A program made the translations under genes and the position numbers. This document shows positions 15,991 through 23,498 of a stretch of DNA of 38,125 nt, in pieces; positions within the stretch are counted from its first letter, which is position 1, and each line of letters opens with the position of its first letter. The notes under the pieces are model-generated. The model saw only the letters and a program-made list of their open reading frames with translations. It did not search any database and was not told the origin of the DNA. The DNA lies in the NCBI RefSeq assembly GCF_008180415.1, contig NZ_VTEI01000010.1, positions 1-38,125 on the forward strand, written 5' to 3'. The stretch is from Rossellomorea vietnamensis. GTDB taxonomy: Bacteria; Bacillota; Bacilli; Bacillales; Bacillaceae_B.

Positions 15991-16029
15991 AAAAAAGAGT
16001 TTACCGGTAATAACCGGTAAACTCTTTTT
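15991..16029 (-). terminator. Bidirectional terminator after yfkH
   Basis: GAGTTTACCGGT and ACCGGTAAACTC make a perfect 12-bp stem with a four-base loop, with six A on one side and five T on the other, so it works in both directions. Confidence 0.9.
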
Positions 16030-16055
16030 AGTATCGAGAAACTTGTATTTTACTC

Positions 16056-16895
16056 TCAGCACCCTGATTTTTTCACATTCATGATAGCATTGATGTGGCC
16101 GCCAATCATGATAATGATACCCGTCAAATAGAACCAGATCATCAGGACAATGATACCCCCGATGCTTCCATATGTGGCAGAGTAATTTCCGAAATTGCTC
16201 ACATAGTAAGAAAAAGCCAGCGAAGCACCTACCCAGCCAAGTGCTGCAAACACGGCTCCGGGAACAGCACTTAAGCATTTGATTTTCTTACTTGGGGCAA
16301 TAAAGTAAAGCCCGACAAATACGATGAACAAAATGATAGGGGAAATCGCCCATCTTATGGCTCCCCAAATCGTCAGGAACTGATCGGAAAAGCCGAATTG
16401 AGAAAACAGAAACAGCCCGATCTGTCTGCCGAACACTGGGAGCAGCAAAGCAATGACAAACACAAAAATCATTGCGATGGTCAGAACGATTGACATAAGT
16501 CTCGTCACAATAAACGACCTTGTCTCCTCGACTTCATATGCATCATTTAAAGACTTGACAATAGCATTCATACCATTGGATGCCGACCAAATTGTCGCGA
16601 TAATACTGAATGATAATAACCCTGTATTGCGATTGGACATGACTTCATTTATTGTGGACTGAATCATATCCATTGTTTCACCTGGCGCATAATCACTGAT
16701 GACATTCAAAATATCTTCCTGTGCAACAGGCAGATACGGAATCAGCGTCACTATGAATATCAATAATGGGAAGAGTGAAAGAAGAAAGAAGTAGGCAAGT
16801 TGTGCAGCCAGTCCTGTCACATCTCCATCTGTTATCTTCTGAAATAGCTTCTTAAAAAATCCTTTTACTCCTCCAGCTTTGCTCCTCTTAGTCAT
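16056..16895 (-). CDS. yfkH: YihY/BrkB family membrane protein (YfkH)
   Basis: Integral membrane protein of the YihY/virulence factor BrkB family (once called RNase BN by mistake), 279 aa, molecular function unknown. Six hydrophobic segments are visible, beginning with LAAQLAYFFLLSLFPLLIFIV (about 29-49, the family signature) and ending with GGIIVLMIWFYLTGIIIMIGG near the C-terminus. A basic N-terminus (MTKRSKAGGVKGFFKKLF) lies in the cytoplasm. AGAGGTG precedes the ATG. It follows the YtxH-like gene by 21 bases on the same strand, so the two form an operon ending at the 15991-16029 terminator. Confidence 0.9.
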   Translation of the reverse strand: MTKRSKAGGVKGFFKKLFQKITDGDVTGLAAQLAYFFLLSLFPLLIFIVTLIPYLPVAQEDILNVISDYAPGETMDMIQSTINEVMSNRNTGLLSFSIIATIWSASNGMNAIVKSLNDAYEVEETRSFIVTRLMSIVLTIAMIFVFVIALLLPVFGRQIGLFLFSQFGFSDQFLTIWGAIRWAISPIILFIVFVGLYFIAPSKKIKCLSAVPGAVFAALGWVGASLAFSYYVSNFGNYSATYGSIGGIIVLMIWFYLTGIIIMIGGHINAIMNVKKSGC

Positions 16896-16916
16896 CCTTT
16901 CACCTCTTATTATGCT

Positions 16917-17300
16917 TTATTTCTCCACACTGTTACTGGCGGAATGACCCTCCTCCTCGGTAAATACCTCTTTATACGATTCCGAAGAAGAATGCAAGGT
17001 TTCTTTGGTGTCTTCTATTAATTCCTTTACCTGTGGAGACAGCTCCTTAATTTCCTCTACTTTTGAATTGATGAATTCCATATCTTCACCAATTTGCTGA
17101 GCTGTTTCCCTGACCTTTTCATAAACCTCTCTAGTGGACTCCACCAGAAGCTGAGGATCACGGGCATAACGGCTGATGAATTCCCCGCCCTTCTTAGTGC
17201 TGTTCATCACATCTTCTCTGGTCTCTTTATTCAGCAATGTAATGAACCCCCCAGCTATAGCTCCAAAAACCAACCCTTTAAAAAATCTCTTCGTTCCCAT
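16917..17300 (-). CDS. YtxH domain protein
   Basis: A 127-aa protein with one N-terminal hydrophobic segment (FFKGLVFGAIAGGFITLLN, residues 5-23) followed by a long amphipathic helical region rich in Glu and Lys (KVRETAQQIGEDMEFINSKV). The pattern of glycine-rich helix plus coiled tail and the TREDVMNSTKKGGEF segment are those of YtxH-like proteins, which are small stress-linked membrane-associated proteins. ATG 17300 has GGAGG six bases upstream; the longer ORF start at 17318 would put that site inside the gene. It is first in an operon with yfkH. Confidence 0.75.
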   Translation of the reverse strand: MGTKRFFKGLVFGAIAGGFITLLNKETREDVMNSTKKGGEFISRYARDPQLLVESTREVYEKVRETAQQIGEDMEFINSKVEEIKELSPQVKELIEDTKETLHSSSESYKEVFTEEEGHSASNSVEK

Positions 17301-17623
17301 AGTCATCCTCCGATACATTAATGTTGTTAGCTTGCACCTGTTTTCTTTCTTTAATCATATAACGATGAGAGCAAGTGAACAAATCTTAAAGACACCAACC
17401 TCTTCTATCTTCTTCCCGTTTCTTATCAGAACCTCTTTTTTACGGAGAGTTTTCTAAGAAAGGTTCCAGTGACAGAACAATAGTATTATTTATCCATCTG
17501 CGCTCTCATTCAAACATATCAATCGGCTTTGCCTCCCACCCTTAAGCGGTTTCATATTGACATCGCTCTCTAATAATGAAAAGATATTACTAATAACCAA
17601 ACCCTAAAAGGATGGATGAAAAA

Positions 17624-17848
17624 ATGGATCTTTCACAAAAATCAGCAGCAAACGTAGAATTTATGATTGAACAAATCAAAGAAAAATTAAGAGTCGTAAA
17701 TGTCGGCGCCATTAAGCCTTCTCATTTTGATGGGGATATGTACGAAGAACTTCGTGATATTTACGAGATGGTTGAGCGCAAGAATAACTTTAGTCCCCGT
17801 GAAATGCAGGCAATCGTTGAAGAACTCGGGAACTTAAGGAAGCAGTAA
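17624..17848 (+). CDS. yfkK: YfkK family protein (DUF1128)
   Basis: Small helical protein of the DUF1128/YfkK family, function unknown. MDLSQKSAANVEFMIEQIKE, then KLRVVNVGAI and FSPREMQAIVEELGNLRKQ follow the family pattern closely. The ORF opens at ATG 17612, but the only AAAGG sits directly against that codon; ATG 17624 matches the start of relatives and gives 74 aa, so it is chosen with moderate certainty. It is divergent from the YtxH gene across about 320 bases; TTGACA at 17557-17562 may be its -35 box, with no good -10. Its place between yfkH and yfkM matches B. subtilis. Confidence 0.88.
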   Translation: MDLSQKSAANVEFMIEQIKEKLRVVNVGAIKPSHFDGDMYEELRDIYEMVERKNNFSPREMQAIVEELGNLRKQ

Positions 17849-17885
17849 AGCTTAACCACAAAGTGCAGTTATTGATGCTTTATGT

Positions 17886-17915
17886 CCTCCAGTAATCACT
17901 GGGGGCCTTTTTATT
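17886..17915 (+). terminator. Terminator after yfkK
   Basis: CCTCCAGT and ACTGGGGG (one G-U pair) with a four-base loop, followed by CCTTTTTATTT, 38 bases beyond the yfkK stop. Confidence 0.8.
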
Positions 17916-18012
17916 TGGCTGCTCAGCTTAACGTGGATGCTTGGTCTTTACTTATCAGGAATCTTTACAGTTTATAGGAAAGGACTGCCCTAATAGGCAG
18001 CCCCGTAATATT

Positions 18013-18534
18013 TTATTGTGCTTTCTTCAAAAGCTTTACTGATTCGCGGATAAATGCCGGGATGTCATCAGGGTTTCGGCTTGTGACAAGCTGGTCGCTG
18101 CATACAACAACTTCTTGATCTTTATATTCGGCACCAGCATATTCCATGTCGACTTTAATGGATTTGAATCCTGTCGCTGTTCTGCCCTCAAGTGTCTTAG
18201 CTGTAAGCAGCAGCTGCGGTCCATGACAGATAGCCAATACGGGTTTGTCTCCATCCATGAAGCTCTTTGTGAATTGAACGAAACGTTCATCTGCACGTAA
18301 TTGGTCCGGAGAAAATCCTCCTGGCAGGAATAATGCGTCGAAGTCTTCAGGGTTAACATTATCGATAGCTTCATTAATTGAGACTTTTGCCTCACCCTGC
18401 TTACCCTCTACAGTCTTGCCTGCCTCTTTTTCAATAGTCACTACCGTATGTCCCTCTTCTTTAAATGCATCTGCTGGTTTGGTGTACTCCACGTCTTCAA
18501 ACATATCTGTTACTAAACATGCGATTTTTGCCAT
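18013..18534 (-). CDS. yfkM: DJ-1/PfpI family stress protein YfkM
   Basis: Class I glutamine-amidotransferase-like protein of the DJ-1/PfpI/YhbO group, 173 aa, the size of one domain. The nucleophile elbow AICHGPQLL holds Cys 103 and His 104, and Glu 13 in MFEDVEY is placed as the partner acid. FLPGGFSPDQLR is the second conserved loop. Members act as general stress proteins with reported deglycase or glyoxalase activity; B. subtilis YfkM is general stress protein 18. A SigB-type promoter at 18579-18603 fits this. The start has AAAGGAGAGG upstream. Confidence 0.92.
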   Translation of the reverse strand: MAKIACLVTDMFEDVEYTKPADAFKEEGHTVVTIEKEAGKTVEGKQGEAKVSINEAIDNVNPEDFDALFLPGGFSPDQLRADERFVQFTKSFMDGDKPVLAICHGPQLLLTAKTLEGRTATGFKSIKVDMEYAGAEYKDQEVVVCSDQLVTSRNPDDIPAFIRESVKLLKKAQ

Positions 18535-18578
18535 TGTAACCTCTCCTTTTGCTCAGCATTTTTTTCTACACTTCATTT

Positions 18579-18603
18579 ATTCCCTATGAAATTTCTTAAA
18601 AAC
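18579..18603 (-). promoter_or_regulatory. SigB-type promoter for yfkM
   Basis: On the minus strand GTTTTT (18598-18603), 13 bases, GGGAAT (18579-18584), against the SigB consensus GTTTAA-N12-14-GGGTAT. It ends 44 bases before the yfkM start. The known SigB control of YfkM in B. subtilis supports it. Confidence 0.65.
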
Positions 18604-18634
18604 ATGCTCAGGGATATTAATTTATGGAAAAACC

Positions 18635-19621
18635 TTACTTCTTAAAAACAGCAATATACCAGCCGCCTTCTTTGATGATAGGATCAATGGATACCATCTT
18701 GAGCCCGGATTTCTTTGCAAAACTCTTCAGATCTTTTTCTGTTGGAACAGGATACAGATTATCAAATGTCATGAAAAAGCTGTTGAATGCACTTGAAAAT
18801 TCTTTTCCATGCTTAGGCTTTTGGATGGGAGTTATAATCGAAAGAGCTCCATTCTTTTTAATCCATTGAGCAGCATTCTTAAAGAACCCAGCCCTTTCGC
18901 CTGGTTCAATATAGTGAAGAAGATTGTTGGCCATTACCAGCCTGTAGCGGTCCTCCGGCCGATACTCATTTATGTCTTTATTAAGGATTTCAATATTTCC
19001 ATGTTCTTTTACTGCATCTCGGGCATTATCCGCTACTTCTTCATTCACTTCCACGCCGACCATTTTCTTATCCGGGAACTTTTTCGCCAATTTCCGGAGG
19101 TATCCTGCTTCCCCACAGCCGACATCCAGGATGGAATCCACTTTGTACCTTTTCATCACCTTTTCAACTTTTGGATAAGCAAGCTGTTCTAAAAGTGTGG
19201 AAGTTTTGGCAACCGTTGGTCCATGTACATCTGAATCAAAATGCTGCTTACTCTGATTCCTGAGAAGTTCGGGGTAGGCCAGTAATGAGGGAATATGAAG
19301 CTCCATCATTTCCTTTAAAATGATTCCTGAAGAAAAGCGATTGGATTTAGATTTTGGCAGTTTCCATTTCTTGATGGTCTTGACTTTCTCAGCTGATGTT
19401 CTTTTAAAGTGTTTGAGGATGATCCCAACTTCCACCCACTGCTCAAGAAGGTCATATTCAAGTTCTCTTTCCGCTGCCACTTCTTTTATTGATACAGGTT
19501 TTTTAAATGATTTAAATAAATCCAGCTCATATCCTACATAAGCATGCCAGCTCCGCAGGAACGGCATATTCTGTTTCATCCATCCCCTAGCCCGCCAAAC
19601 CCTTATATACTCTCTTATCAT
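18635..19621 (-). CDS. Class I SAM-dependent methyltransferase
   Basis: A 328-aa methyltransferase. The N-terminal ~150 residues form a helical, winged-helix-like region (VSIKEVAAERELEYDLLEQW) similar to the dimerisation domain of small-molecule O-methyltransferases. The Rossmann domain follows with the SAM motif ILDVGCGEAGYLRKL (Asp near 166), acidic VGVEVNEE at the end of strand 2, and NNLLHYIEPGER as motif IV/V. ATG 19621 overlaps the stop of the upstream monooxygenase as ATGA and has AAGGAG eight bases ahead, so translation is coupled. The pair suggests hydroxylation then methylation of a small aromatic or quinone-like product; the substrate is unknown. Confidence 0.85.
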   Translation of the reverse strand: MIREYIRVWRARGWMKQNMPFLRSWHAYVGYELDLFKSFKKPVSIKEVAAERELEYDLLEQWVEVGIILKHFKRTSAEKVKTIKKWKLPKSKSNRFSSGIILKEMMELHIPSLLAYPELLRNQSKQHFDSDVHGPTVAKTSTLLEQLAYPKVEKVMKRYKVDSILDVGCGEAGYLRKLAKKFPDKKMVGVEVNEEVADNARDAVKEHGNIEILNKDINEYRPEDRYRLVMANNLLHYIEPGERAGFFKNAAQWIKKNGALSIITPIQKPKHGKEFSSAFNSFFMTFDNLYPVPTEKDLKSFAKKSGLKMVSIDPIIKEGGWYIAVFKK

Positions 19622-20934
19622 ACTAATTGCTCCTTCCATTTCCATGGGTAGTCCAGTCTATCCGTGAATAACTTGTCTTCTTTCTCTTGTTCTGTAAGCG
19701 GGGTGCTCCTCTTGGGAAGCAGGCCGCCTTGGATGAGCCGGTCTTTAATTGTGTCCTCCCACATACCGAGTCCTGATATATTCAGCATTTGTTTGAAATG
19801 AAGGATGGGATCTTGTTCAATCCTCATCAGGCTCCTTTTTCTCAGTTTCCCGACCGATTTATATGGATATGAATAGGCCAGGGCAGAAAGATGGCTCAGC
19901 TTCATTTGATTTTTAACCCTTTCCCTCCGCACATGGGGGTACCACTTTAGATTTTCTGTATTTAATTTCCCTTGAGAGTACATATCACATAAAAGCTCAC
20001 CAAGTACATCTCCATCCTGAATGGCCATATTCATTCCTTCTCCCGCCATTGGATGGACAGTATGCACCGCATCACCAATTAATGCTTTATTGCCTTTTAT
20101 ATATTCTTCTGTATGATAGGCAACCGGCACCATGAGCTGAATGGTCTTCCAGTCCGGAATTTGGTTCACGTATCCCTCCATTTCAGGACATAATTCAATG
20201 TATAATTCATGGAAATGTTCAATTGGCTTTTTCCGCAGGTCTTTATACTCTCCTGCCGGAATGAGATATACCGACCGGACTTCGTTGTTCGGAAGGGGGA
20301 ACAGCCCAAGGAAGCGATCGAAAGTCGATATGATTTTCCCTTCTGTAAAAGATGGGGGCCTAGGAAACGTGACTGTAAGAAAGTGATGATTGTACTGATT
20401 TTCTTCTTTTTCAATTCCCATCTCCTTCCTCGTGACCGATGCACGCCCTTCTGCGCCAATGAAAAAGGAGCTTTCATACAGTTCTTCTTTTTTATCTTTT
20501 CTATCTTCCACAATCGCCTTCCCTTCAGTGAATCCCTTGCAGCTGCTATTGGATTTATAATGAAAGGAAGGATAGGCAAGTGCAGCTTCCCTGATGATTT
20601 CCTTTAATTTTTCATGGTGGATCATCAAGGAATAGGAATACTGACCAGGCACAACATCGTATTTCATATTAGATTCATCAATGGAGCCAGCATTTTTATC
20701 TATTTCCAAAAGGTTTAATTCTTCGATAACATGTCCGTTTGCTTTGATATCTTCTAAAAGCCCCAGCTCGTCAAAAATCTGAAGGCTTTTAGGCTGAAGA
20801 AGTTCGCCTTTATATACAGGTGTTGGACCAGGAAGCTTCTCTATCACCGTTACGTCCACGCTGCATTTTGCAAGCTTGAGTGCAAGTGTAAGCCCTCCGA
20901 TACCGCCGCCTGATATAAACACATCCGTCTTCAT
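19618..20934 (-). CDS. FAD-dependent aromatic-hydroxylase-type monooxygenase
   Basis: A 438-aa flavoprotein of the PHBH/UbiH class. It opens with VFISGGGIGGLTLALKLA (GxGxxG FAD site at 9-14), has EKLPGPTPVYKGELLQP after the second strand, a middle FIGAEGRASVTRKEMG (DG-type motif with Glu), and the GD motif ALIGDAVHTVHPMAGEGMNM near 290-305. These bind FAD and, by analogy, NAD(P)H. The ORF could start at GTG 20943, but ATG 20934 has AAGGCGG just upstream. It is coupled to the methyltransferase downstream and follows a short membrane ORF by five bases. In related Bacillus genomes such pairs accompany type III polyketide enzymes, but none is in this window. Confidence 0.87.
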   Translation of the reverse strand: MKTDVFISGGGIGGLTLALKLAKCSVDVTVIEKLPGPTPVYKGELLQPKSLQIFDELGLLEDIKANGHVIEELNLLEIDKNAGSIDESNMKYDVVPGQYSYSLMIHHEKLKEIIREAALAYPSFHYKSNSSCKGFTEGKAIVEDRKDKKEELYESSFFIGAEGRASVTRKEMGIEKEENQYNHHFLTVTFPRPPSFTEGKIISTFDRFLGLFPLPNNEVRSVYLIPAGEYKDLRKKPIEHFHELYIELCPEMEGYVNQIPDWKTIQLMVPVAYHTEEYIKGNKALIGDAVHTVHPMAGEGMNMAIQDGDVLGELLCDMYSQGKLNTENLKWYPHVRRERVKNQMKLSHLSALAYSYPYKSVGKLRKRSLMRIEQDPILHFKQMLNISGLGMWEDTIKDRLIQGGLLPKRSTPLTEQEKEDKLFTDRLDYPWKWKEQLV

Positions 20935-20939
20935 TTTGA

Positions 20940-21239
20940 TCACCGCCTTTTCCCGGTATTTATCCTTTTTTTCAAATTTCGAAACCAGTCGATGGGCGGA
21001 GCATGCCTGCAGAAATTGCTGCTAGAGAAATTTTTCTTTAGAAATATTTCCCGGAAAATAAGAGCAATTGACGAGGGATAGGTTTTCTTGTGATATATCT
21101 GTACAAGACTTAAGATACCAGCCGCAAAAGCTGCCGATTTATGAGATGGAGTTCCATACAGCAGTCCGCAGATAATCAGGTTGTAAATAAAGAGCAGTGA
21201 ATTTATCTTAGGGAAATGATAATCAAGTAGATGAATCAA
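20940..21239 (-). CDS. Hypothetical short membrane ORF, possibly a gene remnant
   Basis: 99 codons from TTG 21239, directly preceded by an in-frame TAG, to a stop five bases before the monooxygenase. One clear hydrophobic stretch (LLFIYNLIICGLLYG) is followed by an amphipathic segment (SAAFAAGILSLVQIYHKKTY) and a basic tail (WFRNLKKRINTGKRR). No ATG is available and no good ribosome site stands before TTG. The close fit to the operon, and a sequence reading like the end of a larger membrane protein, suggest either a real small protein or the decayed 3' end of one. I do not recognise the family. Confidence 0.45.
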   Translation of the reverse strand: MIHLLDYHFPKINSLLFIYNLIICGLLYGTPSHKSAAFAAGILSLVQIYHKKTYPSSIALIFREIFLKKNFSSSNFCRHAPPIDWFRNLKKRINTGKRR

Positions 21240-21382
21240 CTATTCTTAAGAAGAAAGATGCATCTCATCGGACTGTTTGTATTGCTGCCTTATGATTTTT
21301 CCTTGTGTACCAGGAATCTTCTCGGTGAACAGTGAGAGGGACCCTTTCATATTTGCTTAACAGAGATATCGCCGGAAGATTT

Positions 21383-21406
21383 CTCTTTCAAAGTCCTTTG
21401 AAAGAG
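21383..21406. repeat. 24-bp palindrome
   Basis: CTCTTTCAAAG, TC, CTTTGAAAGAG: perfect 11-bp arms. It is followed by GCAGCAAAGTTTCGA. A parallel arrangement (CTCTCA-AATC-TGAGAG, then later AGCAACAAAGTTTACGA) occurs at 26503-26611, so both may be copies of one intergenic element. Region 21240-21435 shows no convincing gene. Confidence 0.55.
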
Positions 21407-21435
21407 CAGCAAAGTTTCGAGGAGAATCTTTTATG

Positions 21436-21484
21436 AGAAAAAAGCCGGCTGATGCATTGTGTACATCAGCCAGCTTCTTTTTAA
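21436..21484. terminator. Orphan bidirectional terminator-like hairpin
   Basis: GGCTGATG and CATCAGCC form the stem (extended by AAGC/GCTT with a bulge), with six A on the left and CTTCTTTTT on the right. No gene ends nearby on the plus strand, and on the minus strand motB already has its own terminator at 21586-21625. Confidence 0.7.
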
Positions 21485-21585
21485 GACTATTTACTTCTTT
21501 CCTATATCCTTGAGATAATAATGATCAGAAGTGAAAAACTCTTGAGTTAGCCTCTTCACTTCCTTGCTGAGAAGCAGTACGGCAA

Positions 21586-21625
21586 TAAAAAAAGCGCACC
21601 AGCCAAATAGCTCAGGTGCGCTTTT
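21586..21625 (-). terminator. Terminator after motB
   Basis: On the minus strand AAGCGCACC and GGTGCGCTT form a 9-bp stem, followed by TTTTTTT. It lies 15 bases past the motB stop. Confidence 0.9.
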
Positions 21626-21639
21626 AAATGCCAATATAT

Positions 21640-22407
21640 TCACTGTATTACTCTCGGCAGAATCAATACTTCCACTCTTCTGTTTTTGGCTCTGCCTTCC
21701 TTTGTATCGTTATCAGCTAAAGGTTTGAATTCGCCAAAGCCTTTTGCACTGAACCACCGCGGATCAAGATTTTGGTTTCTCAAAATAATTTTCATGAAGT
21801 TGACGGCCCTCATGACACTAAGCTCCCAATTTGAGTCGTAGCTGGCATTGGAAATCGGGATATTGTCGGTATGACCACTGATGATGACACTTCTGGGAGT
21901 ATCCATTTCCAGAAGTCCTGATAGTTCCCTTGCGACTCTCTCATCCTTACCTGCTACATTCGCTGATCCTGATTGAAAGAGTACGTTATCTCTTATAGTC
22001 AACAGAAGGCCTTCTGATGTAAGCTCTGTAGCGAATTGTTTCTGAAGCTCATTGGCTGTAATATAACCATTCACTTTGCTTTGAAGTTCTTCCAACTCTT
22101 GACGATCCTTCTTTTTTGCTGCTTCTAATTCATCGACAGTCAAAGGATTTTCGTCTTCCGCCTTTTTATTCTCCCCTAAATCACTTTCCGGAACTGGAGA
22201 AGGATACTCCATTACAGAGGCACCTCCAGTGAATATCTGATTGAAAGTTTGTGACAAGGCCTGAAACTTTCTCGCATCTACATTGCTAGCGGCAAAAAGA
22301 ACAATAAATAATGCCAATAACAAGGTTAGTAAATCTGCATATGGAATCAGCCATGATTCATCAATATGTTCCTCATGATGTTGCTTCTTTTTACGCCGCC
22401 TCATCAT
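21640..22407 (-). CDS. motB: Flagellar stator protein MotB
   Basis: Proton-type flagellar stator subunit, 255 aa. A basic N-terminus (MMRRRKKKQHH) precedes the single membrane helix WLIPYADLLTLLLALFIVLF with the proton-carrying Asp 25. After a plug/linker region rich in charged residues comes the OmpA-like peptidoglycan-binding domain with ISGHTDNIPI and GFGEFKPLADN and RRVEVLILP at its end. The longest ORF starts at 22464 inside motA; ATG 22407 matches the B. subtilis MotB start and overlaps motA by 17 bases, with AGGAAG ahead. Proton rather than sodium coupling is inferred from MotB-like rather than MotS-like context and is not certain. Confidence 0.93.
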   Translation of the reverse strand: MMRRRKKKQHHEEHIDESWLIPYADLLTLLLALFIVLFAASNVDARKFQALSQTFNQIFTGGASVMEYPSPVPESDLGENKKAEDENPLTVDELEAAKKKDRQELEELQSKVNGYITANELQKQFATELTSEGLLLTIRDNVLFQSGSANVAGKDERVARELSGLLEMDTPRSVIISGHTDNIPISNASYDSNWELSVMRAVNFMKIILRNQNLDPRWFSAKGFGEFKPLADNDTKEGRAKNRRVEVLILPRVIQ

Positions 22408-23188
22408 TGACCACTTCCTCATCCGTAATTCGTTTTCTTTCACTTGCAGGTAAATATGATGCAAGCTTCTGTTCGATTACGCGCGGAGCTTCTCCTTCTA
22501 TTATTGATAATATACCTTCTATCATCATCATTTTCTGTTTGACTTCCTGTTTTGATTTTCTTTTCAATTTGTTGGCAAATGGGTGCCAAAGGACATAACC
22601 AGTGAAAATGCCTAGTAGTGTTGCTACAAAGGCTGCAGAAATTGCTTGACCTAGATGCTCTATATCGTCCATATATCCTAGAGCGGCTATTAATCCTACT
22701 ACTGCTCCAAGTACCCCTAAGGTTGGGGCATATGTGCCAGCTTGAGTAAAGATTAGAGCCCCAGCTTGATGGCGCTCCTCCATTGCATCAATCTCCTCAT
22801 TTAGGACATCCCTGATGTAATCCGCGCTTTGTCCATCAACAGCCAGCCCCATCCCATTCTTTAAGAACGGGTCGTCAATTTCACTTGTCTTTGTTTCAAG
22901 GGCAAGCAGCCCCTCTCTTCTTGCTAAATCTGCCCATTCTGAAAACATACGGATTAACTCTTTAGGATCTTTAACTTCCGTTTCTTTAAAAATGATGCCG
23001 AATAACTTTGGCACCTTTACTATTTCCGATGTTGGAAAAGCAATTGTCACTGCTGCCACGGTACCCAAAACAATAATCAGTATGGCTGCGGGGTTAATCA
23101 GGGCTGTAATCTCCACCCCTTTTAACACCATACCTGCACCAACCGCTACAATTCCCAATACAACTCCAATAAATGATGTTTTATCCAT
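22391..23188 (-). CDS. motA: Flagellar stator protein MotA
   Basis: Stator subunit of the flagellar motor, 265 aa with four membrane helices: two near the N-terminus (FIGVVLGIVAVGAGMVL, and the segment IIVLGTVAAVTIAFP) and two after the cytoplasmic loop (APTLGVLGAVVGLIAALG and ISAAFVATLLGIFTGYV). The loop includes ARREGLLALE, which contacts the rotor in the family. ATG 23188 is used rather than GTG 23197 because AGGGTGA stands 5 bases before it. It is first in the motAB operon, with a SigD-type promoter at 23222-23247. Confidence 0.94.
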   Translation of the reverse strand: MDKTSFIGVVLGIVAVGAGMVLKGVEITALINPAAILIIVLGTVAAVTIAFPTSEIVKVPKLFGIIFKETEVKDPKELIRMFSEWADLARREGLLALETKTSEIDDPFLKNGMGLAVDGQSADYIRDVLNEEIDAMEERHQAGALIFTQAGTYAPTLGVLGAVVGLIAALGYMDDIEHLGQAISAAFVATLLGIFTGYVLWHPFANKLKRKSKQEVKQKMMMIEGILSIIEGEAPRVIEQKLASYLPASERKRITDEEVVNDEAA

Positions 23189-23221
23189 AAAAATCACCCT
23201 AATTAATTATTCTTTCTTCTT

Positions 23222-23247
23222 ATATCGGATGATGTAGAAATAATTAA
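23222..23247 (-). promoter_or_regulatory. SigD-type promoter for motAB
   Basis: On the minus strand TTAA (23244-23247), 14 bases, TCCGATAT (23222-23229), close to the SigD consensus TAAA-N14-16-GCCGATAT (-10 at 7 of 8). It lies about 35 bases upstream of motA. SigD control of motAB is established in B. subtilis. Confidence 0.7.
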
Positions 23248-23430
23248 AGGACAAATTTTGCATTTCAAAGATTTACACGTTTTTATCTTCAAATTTTCCT
23301 AATATGAATGGCTTGACCTATTCTCCCCTGCAGTTCAACATTCTGTCGGTATTTTTACTCAAAATTAATTATAAGCAGACAGAAAGTAAGAGTTAGTTCT
23401 ACTATTTTATATTATTTTCCATTAAAGCTA

Positions 23431-23460
23431 TTGAAAAATTGCGAAAACTGACGATAAAAT
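23431..23460 (+). promoter_or_regulatory. Promoter region of the chemoreceptor gene
   Basis: TTGAAA (23431-23436), 18 bases, TAAAAT (23455-23460) reads as a SigA promoter. GACGATAA (23450-23457) overlaps it and resembles a SigD -10 (6 of 8), but the nearest TAAA is too far. Which sigma factor acts is undecided. Confidence 0.5.
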
Positions 23461-23498
23461 AAGTAGAATGAATCACTAATCGACAGGAGAGACGTCCC

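Noticed and set aside
21300..21345. 34-aa minus-strand ORF (starting MKGSLSLFTEKIPG) before the 99-aa ORF
   Set aside because: No ribosome site and no recognisable sequence; it might be another piece of a decayed gene but cannot be supported alone.
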